DNA of 64,000 bases, from NCBI RefSeq assembly GCF_042680565.1, contig NZ_JBHUEJ010000015.1, forward strand, positions 248,001 through 312,000. The letters run 5' to 3'. Below are positions 25,635 through 33,534 of the stretch, one piece after another; positions within the stretch are counted from its first letter, which is position 1; each line of letters begins with the position of its first letter. Below the pieces are notes generated by a model. It ran no database searches. It was given only the letters and a program-made list of their open reading frames with translations, and had not been told where the DNA came from. The translations under genes and the position numbers were made by a program. The DNA is from Ottowia flava. GTDB lineage: Bacteria > Pseudomonadota > Gammaproteobacteria > Burkholderiales > Burkholderiaceae_C.

Positions 25635-26081
25635 CTATTGCGACGCCGCAGGCACCGGCGGCGCGGCGCCCGTCGGGTCGGCCACAAAGCCGATGCGGTT
25701 CAGCCCGGCCTTTTGCGCCTCGCCCATCACCTCGACCACGCGGCCGTAGGGCACGCCGCTGTCGGCGCGCAGCTGCACTTCGGTTTCAGGATTGAGCTTG
25801 GCCGCGCCCTGCAATTCGTTGGCCAGCTCGCCCTGCGACACCGGCTTGTCGTTGAAGAAGGCCTGGCCGGTCTTGTCGACCACCACCGTCACGAACTTGG
25901 GCGGATCGCCCGGTTTGGCCGCGTCCGTCTTCGGCAGATCCAGCCGGATCGAGCTGGCCAGCAGCGGCGCCGTGATGATGAAGATCACCAACAGCACCAG
26001 CATCACGTCCACCAGCGGCGTGACGTTGATGTCGCTCATGGGCTCGGAGCCCTTGGTGCGTTCCAGTCGTCCGAATGCCAT
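25635..26081 (-). CDS. exbD: ExbD/TolR family biopolymer transport protein
   Basis: This 148-residue protein has a short cytoplasmic tail, one membrane helix (VDVMLVLLVIFIITAPLLA, about residues 24-42) and a periplasmic domain. The helix begins with the conserved Asp (TPLVDVMLVLL) that carries protons. With the ExbB homologue just upstream it forms a proton-driven motor that powers TonB-dependent uptake or the Tol system. The Lys-Thr-Asp-Ala and Ala/Pro-rich tail is unremarkable. A TonB-dependent receptor is present at 60.6 kb. No tonB gene is adjacent, so TolQR remains an alternative name. Confidence 0.88.
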   Translation of the reverse strand: MAFGRLERTKGSEPMSDINVTPLVDVMLVLLVIFIITAPLLASSIRLDLPKTDAAKPGDPPKFVTVVVDKTGQAFFNDKPVSQGELANELQGAAKLNPETEVQLRADSGVPYGRVVEVMGEAQKAGLNRIGFVADPTGAAPPVPAASQ

Positions 26082-26134
26082 AAGTCAAAGTTTCCTTGCG
26101 CCGGCCACGCTCAGATGCGCCACTGACGAACGCA

Positions 26135-26245
26135 CAGCCCCCGCCCCCACCAGCGAACGCGATGGCCGGACCTGAGCCGGCCAATCGCGTTGTCCCCCCT
26201 CCCGCAGGAGAGAGGGGAAGGCGCGAAGCGACTCAGGGGGGTGCA
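26135..26245 (-). repeat. Family B element, copy 1 (after exbB)
   Basis: On the minus strand it starts right after the exbB stop with CACCCCCCTGAGTCGCTTCG, then gggaggggggacaacgcg. A long hairpin follows: AACGCGATTGGCCGG, loop CTCAGGT, CCGGCCATCGCGTT. It separates exbB from exbD. Confidence 0.8.
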
Positions 26246-26884
26246 TCAATGCCCCGCCATGAGCTCGCGCAAATCGCGCGCAAAGCCTTCCAGCTCGGCC
26301 TCGATCCGGCCAATCGTGCGGCCGAACCAGTTGTAGGCGAGCACGGCGGGAATGGCCACAGCCAGGCCGGCGGCGGTCATGATCAGCGCCTCGCCCACCG
26401 GGCCGGCGACCTTGTCGATGCCGATCTGGTTGGCGGCGGCGATGCTGGTCAGCGCGTGGTAGATGCCCCAGACGGTGCCCAGCAGGCCGACGAAGGGCGC
26501 GGTGGAGCCCACCGTGGCCAGCAGCACCTGGCCGAACTGCAGGCGGCCCATGGTGGCATGCAGCGTGTCGCGCAGCACGCGGGTCAACTGCTGCGCACGG
26601 TCACCGGCCGCGGCCAGCGTGCCACCGGCGGGGCGCTGCGTGGCGGCGATCAGCGGCGTGACCAGCTGGCCCTTGTCGAAGCCGCCGATGCGCGTGGCCG
26701 CTTCGTCCAGCGACGGCGCCTGCCAGAACGCGGTAACGCTGCGCGCCACGTCGCTGCTCGCGCGGCGCAGCATCCAGGCCTTGTAGAGGATGACCACCCA
26801 GCTGGCGATCGACATGAGCAGCAGCAGGATGGCCACGGCCTTGCCGATGGCGTCGCTCTGCGAAAAGACGTGTTGGAGGTTCAT
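26246..26884 (-). CDS. exbB: MotA/TolQ/ExbB family proton channel protein
   Basis: This 212-residue inner-membrane protein has three helices: about residues 13-35 (GKAVAILLLLMSIASWVVIL), 120-142 (LLATVGSTAPFVGLLGTVWG) and 165-187 (GEALIMTAAGLAVAIPAVLA). The second helix carries the STAPFVGLLGTV signature of the family. It forms the pentameric ring around ExbD. The exbD gene follows after 164 bp that hold a family B element; both are likely one transcript. It starts 27 bp upstream of the end of dapB's reading direction, and dapB precedes it on the same strand. Confidence 0.9.
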   Translation of the reverse strand: MNLQHVFSQSDAIGKAVAILLLLMSIASWVVILYKAWMLRRASSDVARSVTAFWQAPSLDEAATRIGGFDKGQLVTPLIAATQRPAGGTLAAAGDRAQQLTRVLRDTLHATMGRLQFGQVLLATVGSTAPFVGLLGTVWGIYHALTSIAAANQIGIDKVAGPVGEALIMTAAGLAVAIPAVLAYNWFGRTIGRIEAELEGFARDLRELMAGH

Positions 26885-26910
26885 GGTCTGAAGTTACCTG
26901 ATTCGGGGGT

Positions 26911-27723
26911 TCAGCGAAGGTTCAGCACGTCGTACATGTCATACAAACCGTTGCGCTTGTCGGCCAGGAAGCGCGCGGCGCGCAGTGCGCCCTGGGCGTA
27001 GCCCTGGCGATTGGAAGATTTGTGGCTGATCTCGATGCGCTCGCCGGTGCCAGCGAACAGCACGGTGTGGTCGCCCACGATGTCGCCACCGCGGATGGTG
27101 GCAAAGCCGATGGTGGACGGGTCGCGCTCGCCGGTGTGGCCAAAGCGCTCGTACACGGCGCAGTCCTTCAGGTCGCGGCCCAGGGCTTCGGCGATGACTT
27201 CGCCCATCTTCAGCGCGGTGCCGCTGGGCGCGTCCACCTTGTGGCGGTGGTGCGCCTCGATCACCTCGATGTCGTAGCCGGTGGACAGGGCCTTGGCGGC
27301 CATTTCCAGCAACTTGAAGGTGACATTCACACCGACACTCATGTTCGGTGCAAAGACGACCGGAATGTCCTTGGCCGCCGCGGTGATGTCGGCCTTTTGT
27401 TCATCCGAGAAGCCCGTGGTGCCGATGACGAGGCCCACGCCGTTCTTCTGGCAGGCGGCGAGGTGCGCCATGGTCGCCTCGGGGCGGGTGAAGTCGATCA
27501 GCACGCGGGCCGGCTTCAGGCCCGTGTCCAGGTCGGCCGTCACCTTGACGCCCGATGCCCAGCCAGCGGGAGCGCCCGCGTCCTGGCCCAGGGCAGGGCT
27601 GTCGCTGCGGTCCAGTGCACCGGCCAGCGCGCAGTCGCCGGACTGGCGGATGGCGTCGATCAGCATCTGGCCCATGCGCCCACTGGCGCCGGCAACAGCG
27701 ATGGGCAAAGCAGAAAATGTCAT
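26911..27723 (-). CDS. dapB: 4-hydroxy-tetrahydrodipicolinate reductase
   Basis: DapB reduces the DapA product with NAD(P)H in lysine and peptidoglycan-precursor synthesis. This 270-residue protein has the nucleotide motif VAGASGRMGQ at residues 9-18 and IDFTRPEAT. It also has the catalytic region EAHHRHKVDAPSGTALK (about residue 158) and FAPNMSVGVNV. The frame is open upstream, but the ATG at 27721-27723 (MTFSALP) starts the conserved part. bamE lies 64 bp upstream on the same strand, and exbB follows. Confidence 0.97.
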   Translation of the reverse strand: MTFSALPIAVAGASGRMGQMLIDAIRQSGDCALAGALDRSDSPALGQDAGAPAGWASGVKVTADLDTGLKPARVLIDFTRPEATMAHLAACQKNGVGLVIGTTGFSDEQKADITAAAKDIPVVFAPNMSVGVNVTFKLLEMAAKALSTGYDIEVIEAHHRHKVDAPSGTALKMGEVIAEALGRDLKDCAVYERFGHTGERDPSTIGFATIRGGDIVGDHTVLFAGTGERIEISHKSSNRQGYAQGALRAARFLADKRNGLYDMYDVLNLR

Positions 27724-27787
27724 GCAGTCTTTCAGTTTGGCGAGCGCCACGCGCCCACCTGTGCACCCTTGCGGTGCGCAGACCAGC

Positions 27788-28360
27788 TTACCGCTGCGGC
27801 TCCAGGGGTGGGTAACTACCGGCAGGGCGGGGCTGCGCCTCCTGCGTCGCCGACCCTGCGCCTGTCCCGGCGCCCTCGCCCTCGCTCGGCGCGGGAAACT
27901 TGGCGAGTTGTTCTTCGGTGGCCTCCAGCTGAGGCACCTTGACCTTTTTCGTGCGCGTGATGCGCTGCACGAACTCGGCCTCGCTGGGCATCTCGTCGCC
28001 CTCGTGGCGCTCAAGCAGGTCGTCCTTGAAGAACAGCGAGAGCTTGTAATGCTGTTCCGGCACGCCCTGGCGCTTCATGGTGAAGACGTAGTCCCAGCGG
28101 TTGCCGTGGAACACGCTGGTCATCAGCGGCGTGCCCAGCACGTCACGCACCTGCAGGCGCGTCATGCCGGGCTGCAGCTGGGCCACCTGCTCCTTGGAGA
28201 CGAAGTTGCCCTGCACCACTTCGGGCTTGTACAGGGTGATTGCGTCGGCCATGCTGCGCGTGGCCGAATCGAAGCTGCTGCAGGCCCCCAGGCCGCAGAC
28301 CAGCGCTACCAGCATGACCGGACGGATCATGCGGGCATGGGGTCGAGAAATGTCCACCAT
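27788..28360 (-). CDS. bamE: Outer membrane protein assembly factor BamE (SmpA/OmlA lipoprotein)
   Basis: BamE is a lipoprotein of the BAM complex that inserts outer-membrane proteins. The signal ends in GLGACSSF, with the lipidated Cys about 26 residues from the chosen start. The SmpA/OmlA domain follows with NFVSKEQVAQLQPGMTRLQV, LGTPLMTSVFHGNRWDYVF and LSLFFKDDLLERHEGD. The C-terminal 40 residues are a low-complexity Glu/Gly/Pro tail. The ATG at 28358-28360 is used; the ATG at 28330 (MIRPVML) would give a tighter signal peptide and is a real alternative. It is divergent from fur, the standard arrangement. Confidence 0.92.
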   Translation of the reverse strand: MVDISRPHARMIRPVMLVALVCGLGACSSFDSATRSMADAITLYKPEVVQGNFVSKEQVAQLQPGMTRLQVRDVLGTPLMTSVFHGNRWDYVFTMKRQGVPEQHYKLSLFFKDDLLERHEGDEMPSEAEFVQRITRTKKVKVPQLEATEEQLAKFPAPSEGEGAGTGAGSATQEAQPRPAGSYPPLEPQR

Positions 28361-28438
28361 GAATCCGAGCTCATGCACAATACGAGCCGGACATTGTAGC
28401 GGTGCGCATTTTTCGCGCGCTGCGCAACCCGGGACGGC

Positions 28439-28903
28439 ATGGACACCATCGACGAACTCAAGAGCACTGGCCTGAAGGCCACGCTGCCGCGCCTGAAGAT
28501 CCTCGAGATCTTCCAGAAGGCCGATCAGCGGCACATGACAGCGGAAGACGTCTACCGCCTGCTGCTGGCCGAGCAGTCCGATATCGGACTGGCCACGGTG
28601 TACCGCGTGCTCACGCAGTTTGAACAGGCGGGCATCCTGAACCGCAACCACTTCGAGGCCGGCAAGGCGGTCTACGAGCTGCGCGACGACCAGCACCACG
28701 ACCATCTGGTGTGCCTGGACTGCGGTCACGTAGAAGAGTTCTACGACCCCGAGATTGAAAAGCGCCAGAACGCGGTGGCCAAGGCCAAGGGCTTTCACAT
28801 CGCCGATCATGCACTGAGCCTGTACGCCAACTGCACCAAGACCGACTGCCCCTACCGCGCGGCTGCGGCACCTGGCTCAGGTATTCGCCGGCCGGCGACC
28901 TGA
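28439..28903 (+). CDS. fur: Ferric uptake regulator Fur
   Basis: Fur represses iron-uptake genes when bound to Fe2+. The 154-residue protein has a winged helix up to about residue 80 (ATVYRVLTQFEQAGILNR is the recognition region). The HHDHLVCLDCGHVEEF metal site and Cys pairs (CLDC, and NCTKTDC at the end) follow. The last dozen residues are divergent. It is divergently transcribed from bamE across 78 bp. No clear Fur box is seen in that gap. It could regulate TonB-linked genes such as exbBD nearby. Confidence 0.97.
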   Translation: MDTIDELKSTGLKATLPRLKILEIFQKADQRHMTAEDVYRLLLAEQSDIGLATVYRVLTQFEQAGILNRNHFEAGKAVYELRDDQHHDHLVCLDCGHVEEFYDPEIEKRQNAVAKAKGFHIADHALSLYANCTKTDCPYRAAAAPGSGIRRPAT

Positions 28904-28942
28904 CAGCGGAAATTCACCAAGAATCGGCCTCCAGCGCACGGC

Positions 28943-28981
28943 AGGTCTGCGCAGATAGCTATTAATAATATAGCTATCTGC
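28943..28981. repeat. Family A-derived perfect palindrome between fur and hprK
   Basis: GCAGATAGCTAT (28951-28962), loop TAATAAT, ATAGCTATCTGC (28970-28981): a perfect 12-bp inverted repeat. The arms look like two repeat heads facing each other (tctgcgcagatagct). Both neighbours end here, so it may act as a two-way terminator or RNA-stability hairpin, although no T run follows. Confidence 0.6.
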
Positions 28982-28998
28982 CGACTCAAGCACGCGCC

Positions 28999-29955
28999 TC
29001 AGACTTCTGCGTCGCGCTCCATGGCCTTGCGGTGTCGCTCGACGAATTCCTGGTAGGTATCGATGCCACGCAACTGCAGGATGTGGTTGCGCACCGCCGC
29101 CTCGACCAGCACAGCGATGTTGCGGCCCGCCACCACCTGGATGATGGCCTTCTGGATCGGCACGCCCAGCACCTCCTGCGTCAGCGGCTCATAGGGCATG
29201 CGCTCGTAGTCGCGCTCCATCGTTTCGCGCCGCACCAGGTGCACGATCAGCTTGAGCCGCATGCGCCGGCGAACCGCCGTCTCACCGAAGATGGCACGGA
29301 TGTCGAGCAGACCAATGCCACGCACTTCCAGCAGGTTCTGCAGCAGCTCGGGGCAGCGCCCTTCGATGGTGGTCTGGTTGATGCGGAACAGGTCGACCGC
29401 GTCGTCGGCCACCAGCCCATTGCCGCGCGAGATCAGCTCCAACCCCAGTTCGCTTTTGCCCAGGCCGGATTCCCCCGTGATCAGCACGCCCAGGCCCAGG
29501 ATGTCCATGAACACGCCGTGCATGGTCGTGCGGTTGGCAAAGTGCTTGGACAGGTAGGCCCGCAGCACGTCGACGACGAAAGCGGCCGACTCGTGGGTGG
29601 CGAACAGCGGAATCTGCGCCCGCTCGCACATCGACACCAGGGCTTCGGGCGCGGCCTGTCCGTCGCACAGCACCAGCACCGGCGGCTCCAGCGTGACGAT
29701 GCGCGAGATGCGGCGTGCACAATCTTCCGGCGCGGCGTTGGTCAAGTAGGCGATTTCGCGTGTGCCGAGGATCTGCACACGGTACGGATGGATGTAGTTC
29801 AGGTAGCCAACCAGGTCGGCGCTGGACTGCGCCTCGCGGACGGCCACCTCGTCGAAACGCCGCTCCGAGGCGCCCAGCCCGGCGATCCATTGCCAGCGCA
29901 GGCTGGCGCGGTGGTCCTCGAACAGGACATCGGCACTGATGACGGTGGGCTTCAT
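28999..29955 (-). CDS. hprK: HPr kinase/phosphorylase
   Basis: HprK phosphorylates HPr on a serine and removes it again. This 318-residue protein has the N-terminal regulatory domain and the kinase core with Walker A GESGLGKSEL (about residues 158-167). The signature LQNLLEVRGIGLLDIRAIFG and the C-terminal GVPIQKAIIQVVAGRNIAVL follow. In proteobacteria it belongs to a shortened PTS that regulates rather than transports. ptsN lies upstream on the same strand, the usual order hpf-ptsN-hprK. HPr and enzyme I genes are not in view. Confidence 0.97.
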   Translation of the reverse strand: MKPTVISADVLFEDHRASLRWQWIAGLGASERRFDEVAVREAQSSADLVGYLNYIHPYRVQILGTREIAYLTNAAPEDCARRISRIVTLEPPVLVLCDGQAAPEALVSMCERAQIPLFATHESAAFVVDVLRAYLSKHFANRTTMHGVFMDILGLGVLITGESGLGKSELGLELISRGNGLVADDAVDLFRINQTTIEGRCPELLQNLLEVRGIGLLDIRAIFGETAVRRRMRLKLIVHLVRRETMERDYERMPYEPLTQEVLGVPIQKAIIQVVAGRNIAVLVEAAVRNHILQLRGIDTYQEFVERHRKAMERDAEV

Positions 29956-30034
29956 GGCGCAGTTGCAGCGAAGGGTAGCCGCAGTCTATGCGAAGCCGTC
30001 ACGGGGCGGTCTTCGCCCGCTCAGAGGGCTGATG

Positions 30035-30502
30035 TCAGGCCGCTTGTGCGGGCTGCCACTGGGCGATCAGCCCGTGCAGGTCTTCGACGCTGGCGGCCGA
30101 CTTGACGCGCTCGCGCAGGTTGCTGTCGCTCAGCAACTCGGCAATCTCGGACAGAATTTCCAGGTGCTTTTGCGTCGCCGCCTCGGGCACCAGCAGAAAG
30201 ATCAGCAACCCGACGGGCTGCTCGTCCGGGGCGTCGAAGCCGATGGGCTGCGCCAACTGCAGCACAGCGGCCATCGGCGCCTTCAGGCCCTTGATGCGCC
30301 CGTGTGGAATGGCCACGCCGTGGCCCAGGCCCGTGGAGCCCAGGCGCTCACGCGCGAACAGGCTGTCGGTGATCAGGGCGCGCGAGAGACCGTGCAGGTT
30401 CTCGAACAGCAGGCCGGCTTCCTCGAACGCCCGCTTCTTGCTGGTGGCGTCGACGCCCACCAGCACTTGCGAGGCCGGGAGAATGGATGCGAGACGGTTC
30501 AT
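30035..30502 (-). CDS. ptsN: PTS IIA-like nitrogen regulatory protein (EIIA-Ntr)
   Basis: PtsN accepts phosphate from NPr and controls, among other things, potassium and nitrogen balance in other bacteria. The 155-residue protein has the active-site stretch GHGVAIPHGRIKGL, with the phosphorylated His at about residue 67. A QPVGLLIFLLVPEAATQKHL core follows. It lies between hpf and hprK on the same strand. kup (a potassium transporter) at 15 kb is a conceivable downstream target, but that is inference only. Confidence 0.96.
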   Translation of the reverse strand: MNRLASILPASQVLVGVDATSKKRAFEEAGLLFENLHGLSRALITDSLFARERLGSTGLGHGVAIPHGRIKGLKAPMAAVLQLAQPIGFDAPDEQPVGLLIFLLVPEAATQKHLEILSEIAELLSDSNLRERVKSAASVEDLHGLIAQWQPAQAA

Positions 30503-30715
30503 GGCTTAGGGGCCGAATTATGCCCTGCACAGATCAAGAAACGACACCGGTGGCAACAGGCGCCGGCGCACGACAACGGTGGACTCGGGTAATAAGTCCG
30601 CCAAACCACCAGATCGGGCCGTGACCCGAACCGGCTGCAAGCGCGGCATTGTGCAGCATCCAGAAAGCGTTCAAGCCGCCCGGTGAAACCGGCGCGGCTT
30701 GCAGTGGGTTTTTGA

Positions 30716-30733
30716 GGCCGCCCGGAGGCGGCC
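30716..30733. other. GC-rich hairpin between hpf and ptsN
   Basis: GGCCGCC, loop CGGA, GGCGGCC: a perfect 7-bp stem just after the hpf stop. A second imperfect hairpin (AAGCCGC...GCGGCTT) lies at 30673-30699. No T run follows in either direction, so they may be processing or attenuation structures rather than terminators. Confidence 0.4.
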
Positions 30734-30756
30734 GTGAAATGCCTGGCAGAACGTCC

Positions 30757-31089
30757 TTACACCAGGTGCTTGGCGGCGACCGCCCGGTCGTGCGACTGCA
30801 CCTTGTCCTTGTGACGTACCACCTGGCGGTCCAGCTTGTCCATCAATTCGTCGACGGCAGCGTAAAGGTCTTCGTGTGCGCTTTCGGCAAACAGGTCGTT
30901 GCCCTTGACGCGAATGGTGCATTCGGCGCGCTGGCGTTTGTCCTTTTCCTTCTGGTTTTCAACCGAGAGCAACACCTTGACGTCCACCATCTGATCAAAG
31001 TGCCGTGTGACCCGGTCAAGCTTGCTGGTCACATAGCCGCGCAAGGCAGGGGTAACTTCCAGATGGTGTCCGCTGATCGTCAAGTTCAT
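30757..31089 (-). CDS. hpf: Ribosome hibernation promoting factor, short form
   Basis: This 110-residue protein of the HPF/YfiA family begins MNLTISGHHLEVTPALRGYV and continues with KLDRVTRHFDQM and a basic tail (HKDKVQSHDRAV). Short HPF binds the 30S subunit in stationary phase and favours 100S dimer formation. It leads the hpf-ptsN-hprK cluster. In many proteobacteria rpoN sits just upstream of hpf, but here the upstream neighbour is corA, divergently transcribed, so hpf must have its own promoter in 31090-31449. Confidence 0.95.
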   Translation of the reverse strand: MNLTISGHHLEVTPALRGYVTSKLDRVTRHFDQMVDVKVLLSVENQKEKDKRQRAECTIRVKGNDLFAESAHEDLYAAVDELMDKLDRQVVRHKDKVQSHDRAVAAKHLV

Positions 31090-31449
31090 GTAGGGCCTCC
31101 ATTCCTGACGGGATAAACGGCCGGCGCACCACCGGTTGTGGTGCCCTGGCCACCCATGACTGCGTCAGATCGCTGAGGTCATGACGCCGTCATGCAAGCT
31201 CACTATGCCTGTGATCGGAGCGCGTGGCAACGGTCGCCATCAATTCCCGGCGACCCTGCTGAGACCGCCCCCAAAACGCCTGGCCAATGCCATAATCCGA
31301 GGGTTTTTCCTCACTCGAAAGCCCCGCCTTGGAACCCGTCCCGAGTCGCTAGCTTTCGCTCCCTGGGATCCGCTGGCGCGGGGGGCTGAAAGCCATCACA
31401 CCCTGCTGCGCCGCACCGTCCTGCCCCGAAATCCCCAGGGAGTCTGCCC
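31090..31449. other. Divergent intergenic region, hpf / corA (360 bp)
   Basis: No gene is supported. It must contain both promoters and a long corA leader. A perfect 7-bp inverted repeat lies at 31180-31194. I looked for a magnesium-sensing leader but could not identify a known riboswitch fold by eye. Confidence 0.5.
31180..31194. promoter_or_regulatory. Perfect palindrome in the hpf/corA gap
   Basis: CATGACG, one base, CGTCATG: a 7-bp perfect inverted repeat about 90 bp upstream of the hpf start. Candidate operator; no regulator can be assigned. Confidence 0.35.
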
Positions 31450-32436
31450 ATGCTCAACGTTTTCACGCTGTCGAACGGACGGCTGTTTCAGGAAGAAATC
31501 GAATCCCTCGAGGAGCTCTCCAAGTTCCGCCCGATCTGGGTGGACCTGGAAGAACCCACGACCGAAGAAAAGCGCTGGGTGCGCCAGTACTACGGCCTGT
31601 CGATTCCGGAAGACGCGATCGACGACGACATTGAAGAGTCGGCCCGCTTCTACGAAGAAGACAACGGCGAGCTGCACATCCGCAGCGACTTCCTGGTGGC
31701 CGACCCCGACGAGCCGCAGCAGGTGCGCGTGGCCTTCATCCTGAACATGACCAACGAGCTGCTGCGCAGCCACGGCGTGCTGTTCTCGATCCACGACGAA
31801 ACGGTGCCCGCCTTTCGCCTGCTGCGCATGCGCGCGCGGCGCATGCCCGGGCTGCTGGCCGACGCCAAGGAAGTGCTGCTCAAGCTGTTCGACGCCGACG
31901 CCGAGTACTGCGCCGACACGCTGGAAGGCGTTTACGACGAGCTGGAAACGGCCAGCAAGAAGGTGCTGGACGGCAACGTGGGTGACGAGGTCGCCAGCGA
32001 GGTGCTGGGCGCCATCGCCCGCCAGGAAGACATGAACGGGCGCATCCGCCGCAACGTGATGGACACGCGCCGCGCCGTCAGCTTCCTGATGCGCAGCAAG
32101 ATGCTGGACGCCGAGCAGTTCGAAGAAGCCCGCCAGATCCTGCGCGACATCGATTCGCTGGACAGCCACACCACCTTCCTGTTCGACAAGATCAACTTCC
32201 TGATGGACGCCACGGTCGGTTTCATCAACATCAACCAGAACAAGATCATCAAGCTGTTCTCGGTGGCCAGCGTCGCGCTGCTGCCGCCGACGCTGATTGC
32301 CAGCGTGTACGGGATGAACTTCAAGGTCATGCCCGAGCTGGAATGGCAGTATGGCTACGCCTGGGGCATCGGCCTGATGATCGCCAGCGCGCTGCTTCCG
32401 ATGTGGTATTTCCGGCGGCGCGGCTGGTTGAAGTGA
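31450..32436 (+). CDS. corA: Magnesium and cobalt transport protein CorA
   Basis: This 328-residue channel protein has a large acidic cytoplasmic domain (WVDLEEPTTEEKRWV near the start, IDDDIEESARFYEED) and two C-terminal helices. The first helix ends in the YGMNF signature near residue 286, and the protein ends WYFRRRGWLK. CorA takes up Mg2+ and other divalent ions as a pentamer. Length and motifs fit the 2-TM CorA group. A family B element starts immediately after its stop codon, and the convergent mtnN gene lies beyond. Confidence 0.95.
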   Translation: MLNVFTLSNGRLFQEEIESLEELSKFRPIWVDLEEPTTEEKRWVRQYYGLSIPEDAIDDDIEESARFYEEDNGELHIRSDFLVADPDEPQQVRVAFILNMTNELLRSHGVLFSIHDETVPAFRLLRMRARRMPGLLADAKEVLLKLFDADAEYCADTLEGVYDELETASKKVLDGNVGDEVASEVLGAIARQEDMNGRIRRNVMDTRRAVSFLMRSKMLDAEQFEEARQILRDIDSLDSHTTFLFDKINFLMDATVGFININQNKIIKLFSVASVALLPPTLIASVYGMNFKVMPELEWQYGYAWGIGLMIASALLPMWYFRRRGWLK

Positions 32437-32570
32437 AGGGCACCCCCCTGAGGCGCTGACGCGCCTTCCCCCCTCTCTCTGCGCGCTGCGCGCTTCGGGA
32501 GGGGGGACAACGCCAGTTGCCGGCGCGGGTCCGGCAACGGCGTTCGCTGGGCTGTTGGCCGGGCGCGCGG
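32437..32570 (+). repeat. Family B element, copy 2 (after corA)
   Basis: It starts at the corA stop with agggcacccccctgagg, then ccttcccccctctctctgcg and gggaggggggacaacgcc. The long hairpin is AACGCC-A-GTTGCCGG, loop CGCGGGT, CCGGCAAC-GGCGTT (32510-32544), paired except for one bulged A. Confidence 0.85.
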
Positions 32571-32640
32571 ATTGGGGCGGTCGGGTGAATTGGGTGTGCT
32601 GGGCGTACCGCGGCGCGCTTCGACACACGTGCGCCAAGCG

Positions 32641-32706
32641 ATGAAATTCAGATGAAATCACCCCTCCACCCTACACCCACCTGCGCGAACAGCTCCCGTT
32701 TTCAGA
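32641..32706 (-). repeat. Family A repeat, copy 11
   Basis: On the plus strand it reads aaattcagatgaaatcaccc, then ctccaccctacacccacctg, then cgcgaacagctcccgttttc. It lies between the convergent corA and mtnN genes, and its head reaches the mtnN stop codon. Confidence 0.9.
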
Positions 32707-33493
32707 GCATCTCAAAGAACCTATCGAGCGTGGTGGCGCTGTAGCGGCTGGCGACGGTGTCGATGAAGCGAGTGAAGTCGACGTGGGCGCTGTCGTCGGC
32801 GCGGTCGGAGATGGTGCGCAGGGCGGCCAGGGGGATGCCGTAGTCGTGGCAGACCTGGGCGACGGCGGCGCCTTCCATTTCGACGGCCAGGGCGTCCGGC
32901 AGACGCTGGCGCAGGGCCTGGCTTTCGGCGCTGGTGGCGACGAAGCGGTCGCCGCTGACGATCAGGCCGTCGTGCAGGCGCGGGGCGTGCAGCGCGAATT
33001 CTTGCACCGCGGCGGCGCCCAGCGCTTCCTCGGGCCGCACGAGGACCTGCTCTGTGGCGGCGCGCAGCGTGGCGCTCAGGCCCGCGTCGGCCTCGAACAG
33101 GGCGCGCCCGTACAGCGGAACTTCGTGCGGCGGGAACAGGGGCGAGGCGTCCATGTCGTGCTGCAGGAAGGCGTCCGCCAGTACCACGTCGCCCACGCGC
33201 ACGCCCTGCCCCAGACCGCCGGCGACGCCGGTGAAGACGATATGGGTGACGCCAAAGCGCTCGATCAGCGCGGTGGCGGTGGTCGCGGCGGCCACCTTGC
33301 CGATGCGCGACAGCACGGCGACGACCTCGTGCCCGCGCCAGTGGCCGACCCAGAAGTCGCGCCCGGCGGCGGACTGGCGCTGCTCGTCGGGCAGCGTCTT
33401 CAGCACCTCGCTCAGCTCCTGGTGCATCGCGCTCATCAGGCCGATGCGGCGCGGCGAATTCAAAGCGAAAAACCCTTCACGCCCTACAACCAT
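32702..33493 (-). CDS. mtnN: 5'-methylthioadenosine/S-adenosylhomocysteine nucleosidase
   Basis: This nucleosidase cleaves adenine from methylthioadenosine and S-adenosylhomocysteine, feeding methionine salvage and releasing AI-2 precursors. Family features are RRIGLMSAMHQEL, VFTGVAGGLGQGVRVGDVVL, VSGDRFVATSAES and VEMEGAAVAQVCHDYGIP, with the catalytic Asp in RTISDRADDSA. The start is unclear. The ATG at 33493 and the codons after it (MVVGREGFFALNS) come from a family A repeat. A TTG at 33461-33463, with GAAGGG nine bases upstream, would start nearer the conserved part. Confidence 0.9.
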   Translation of the reverse strand: MVVGREGFFALNSPRRIGLMSAMHQELSEVLKTLPDEQRQSAAGRDFWVGHWRGHEVVAVLSRIGKVAAATTATALIERFGVTHIVFTGVAGGLGQGVRVGDVVLADAFLQHDMDASPLFPPHEVPLYGRALFEADAGLSATLRAATEQVLVRPEEALGAAAVQEFALHAPRLHDGLIVSGDRFVATSAESQALRQRLPDALAVEMEGAAVAQVCHDYGIPLAALRTISDRADDSAHVDFTRFIDTVASRYSATTLDRFFEML

Positions 33494-33521
33494 CTGCGCA
33501 AGCAGCTATCTAATCAATAGC
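33465..33521 (-). repeat. Family A repeat, copy 12 (overlaps the mtnN start)
   Basis: On the plus strand it reads cgaaaaacccttcacgccct, then acaaccatctgcgcaagcag, then ctatctaatcaatagcg. The first possible mtnN start codon is the cat inside ACAACCATCTGCG. Confidence 0.9.
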
Positions 33522-33534
33522 GAATGTCAGCCGA

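Noticed and set aside
31090..31449. A magnesium riboswitch before corA
   Set aside because: The leader is long enough, but I could not recognise the conserved M-box or yybP-ykoY segments by eye.
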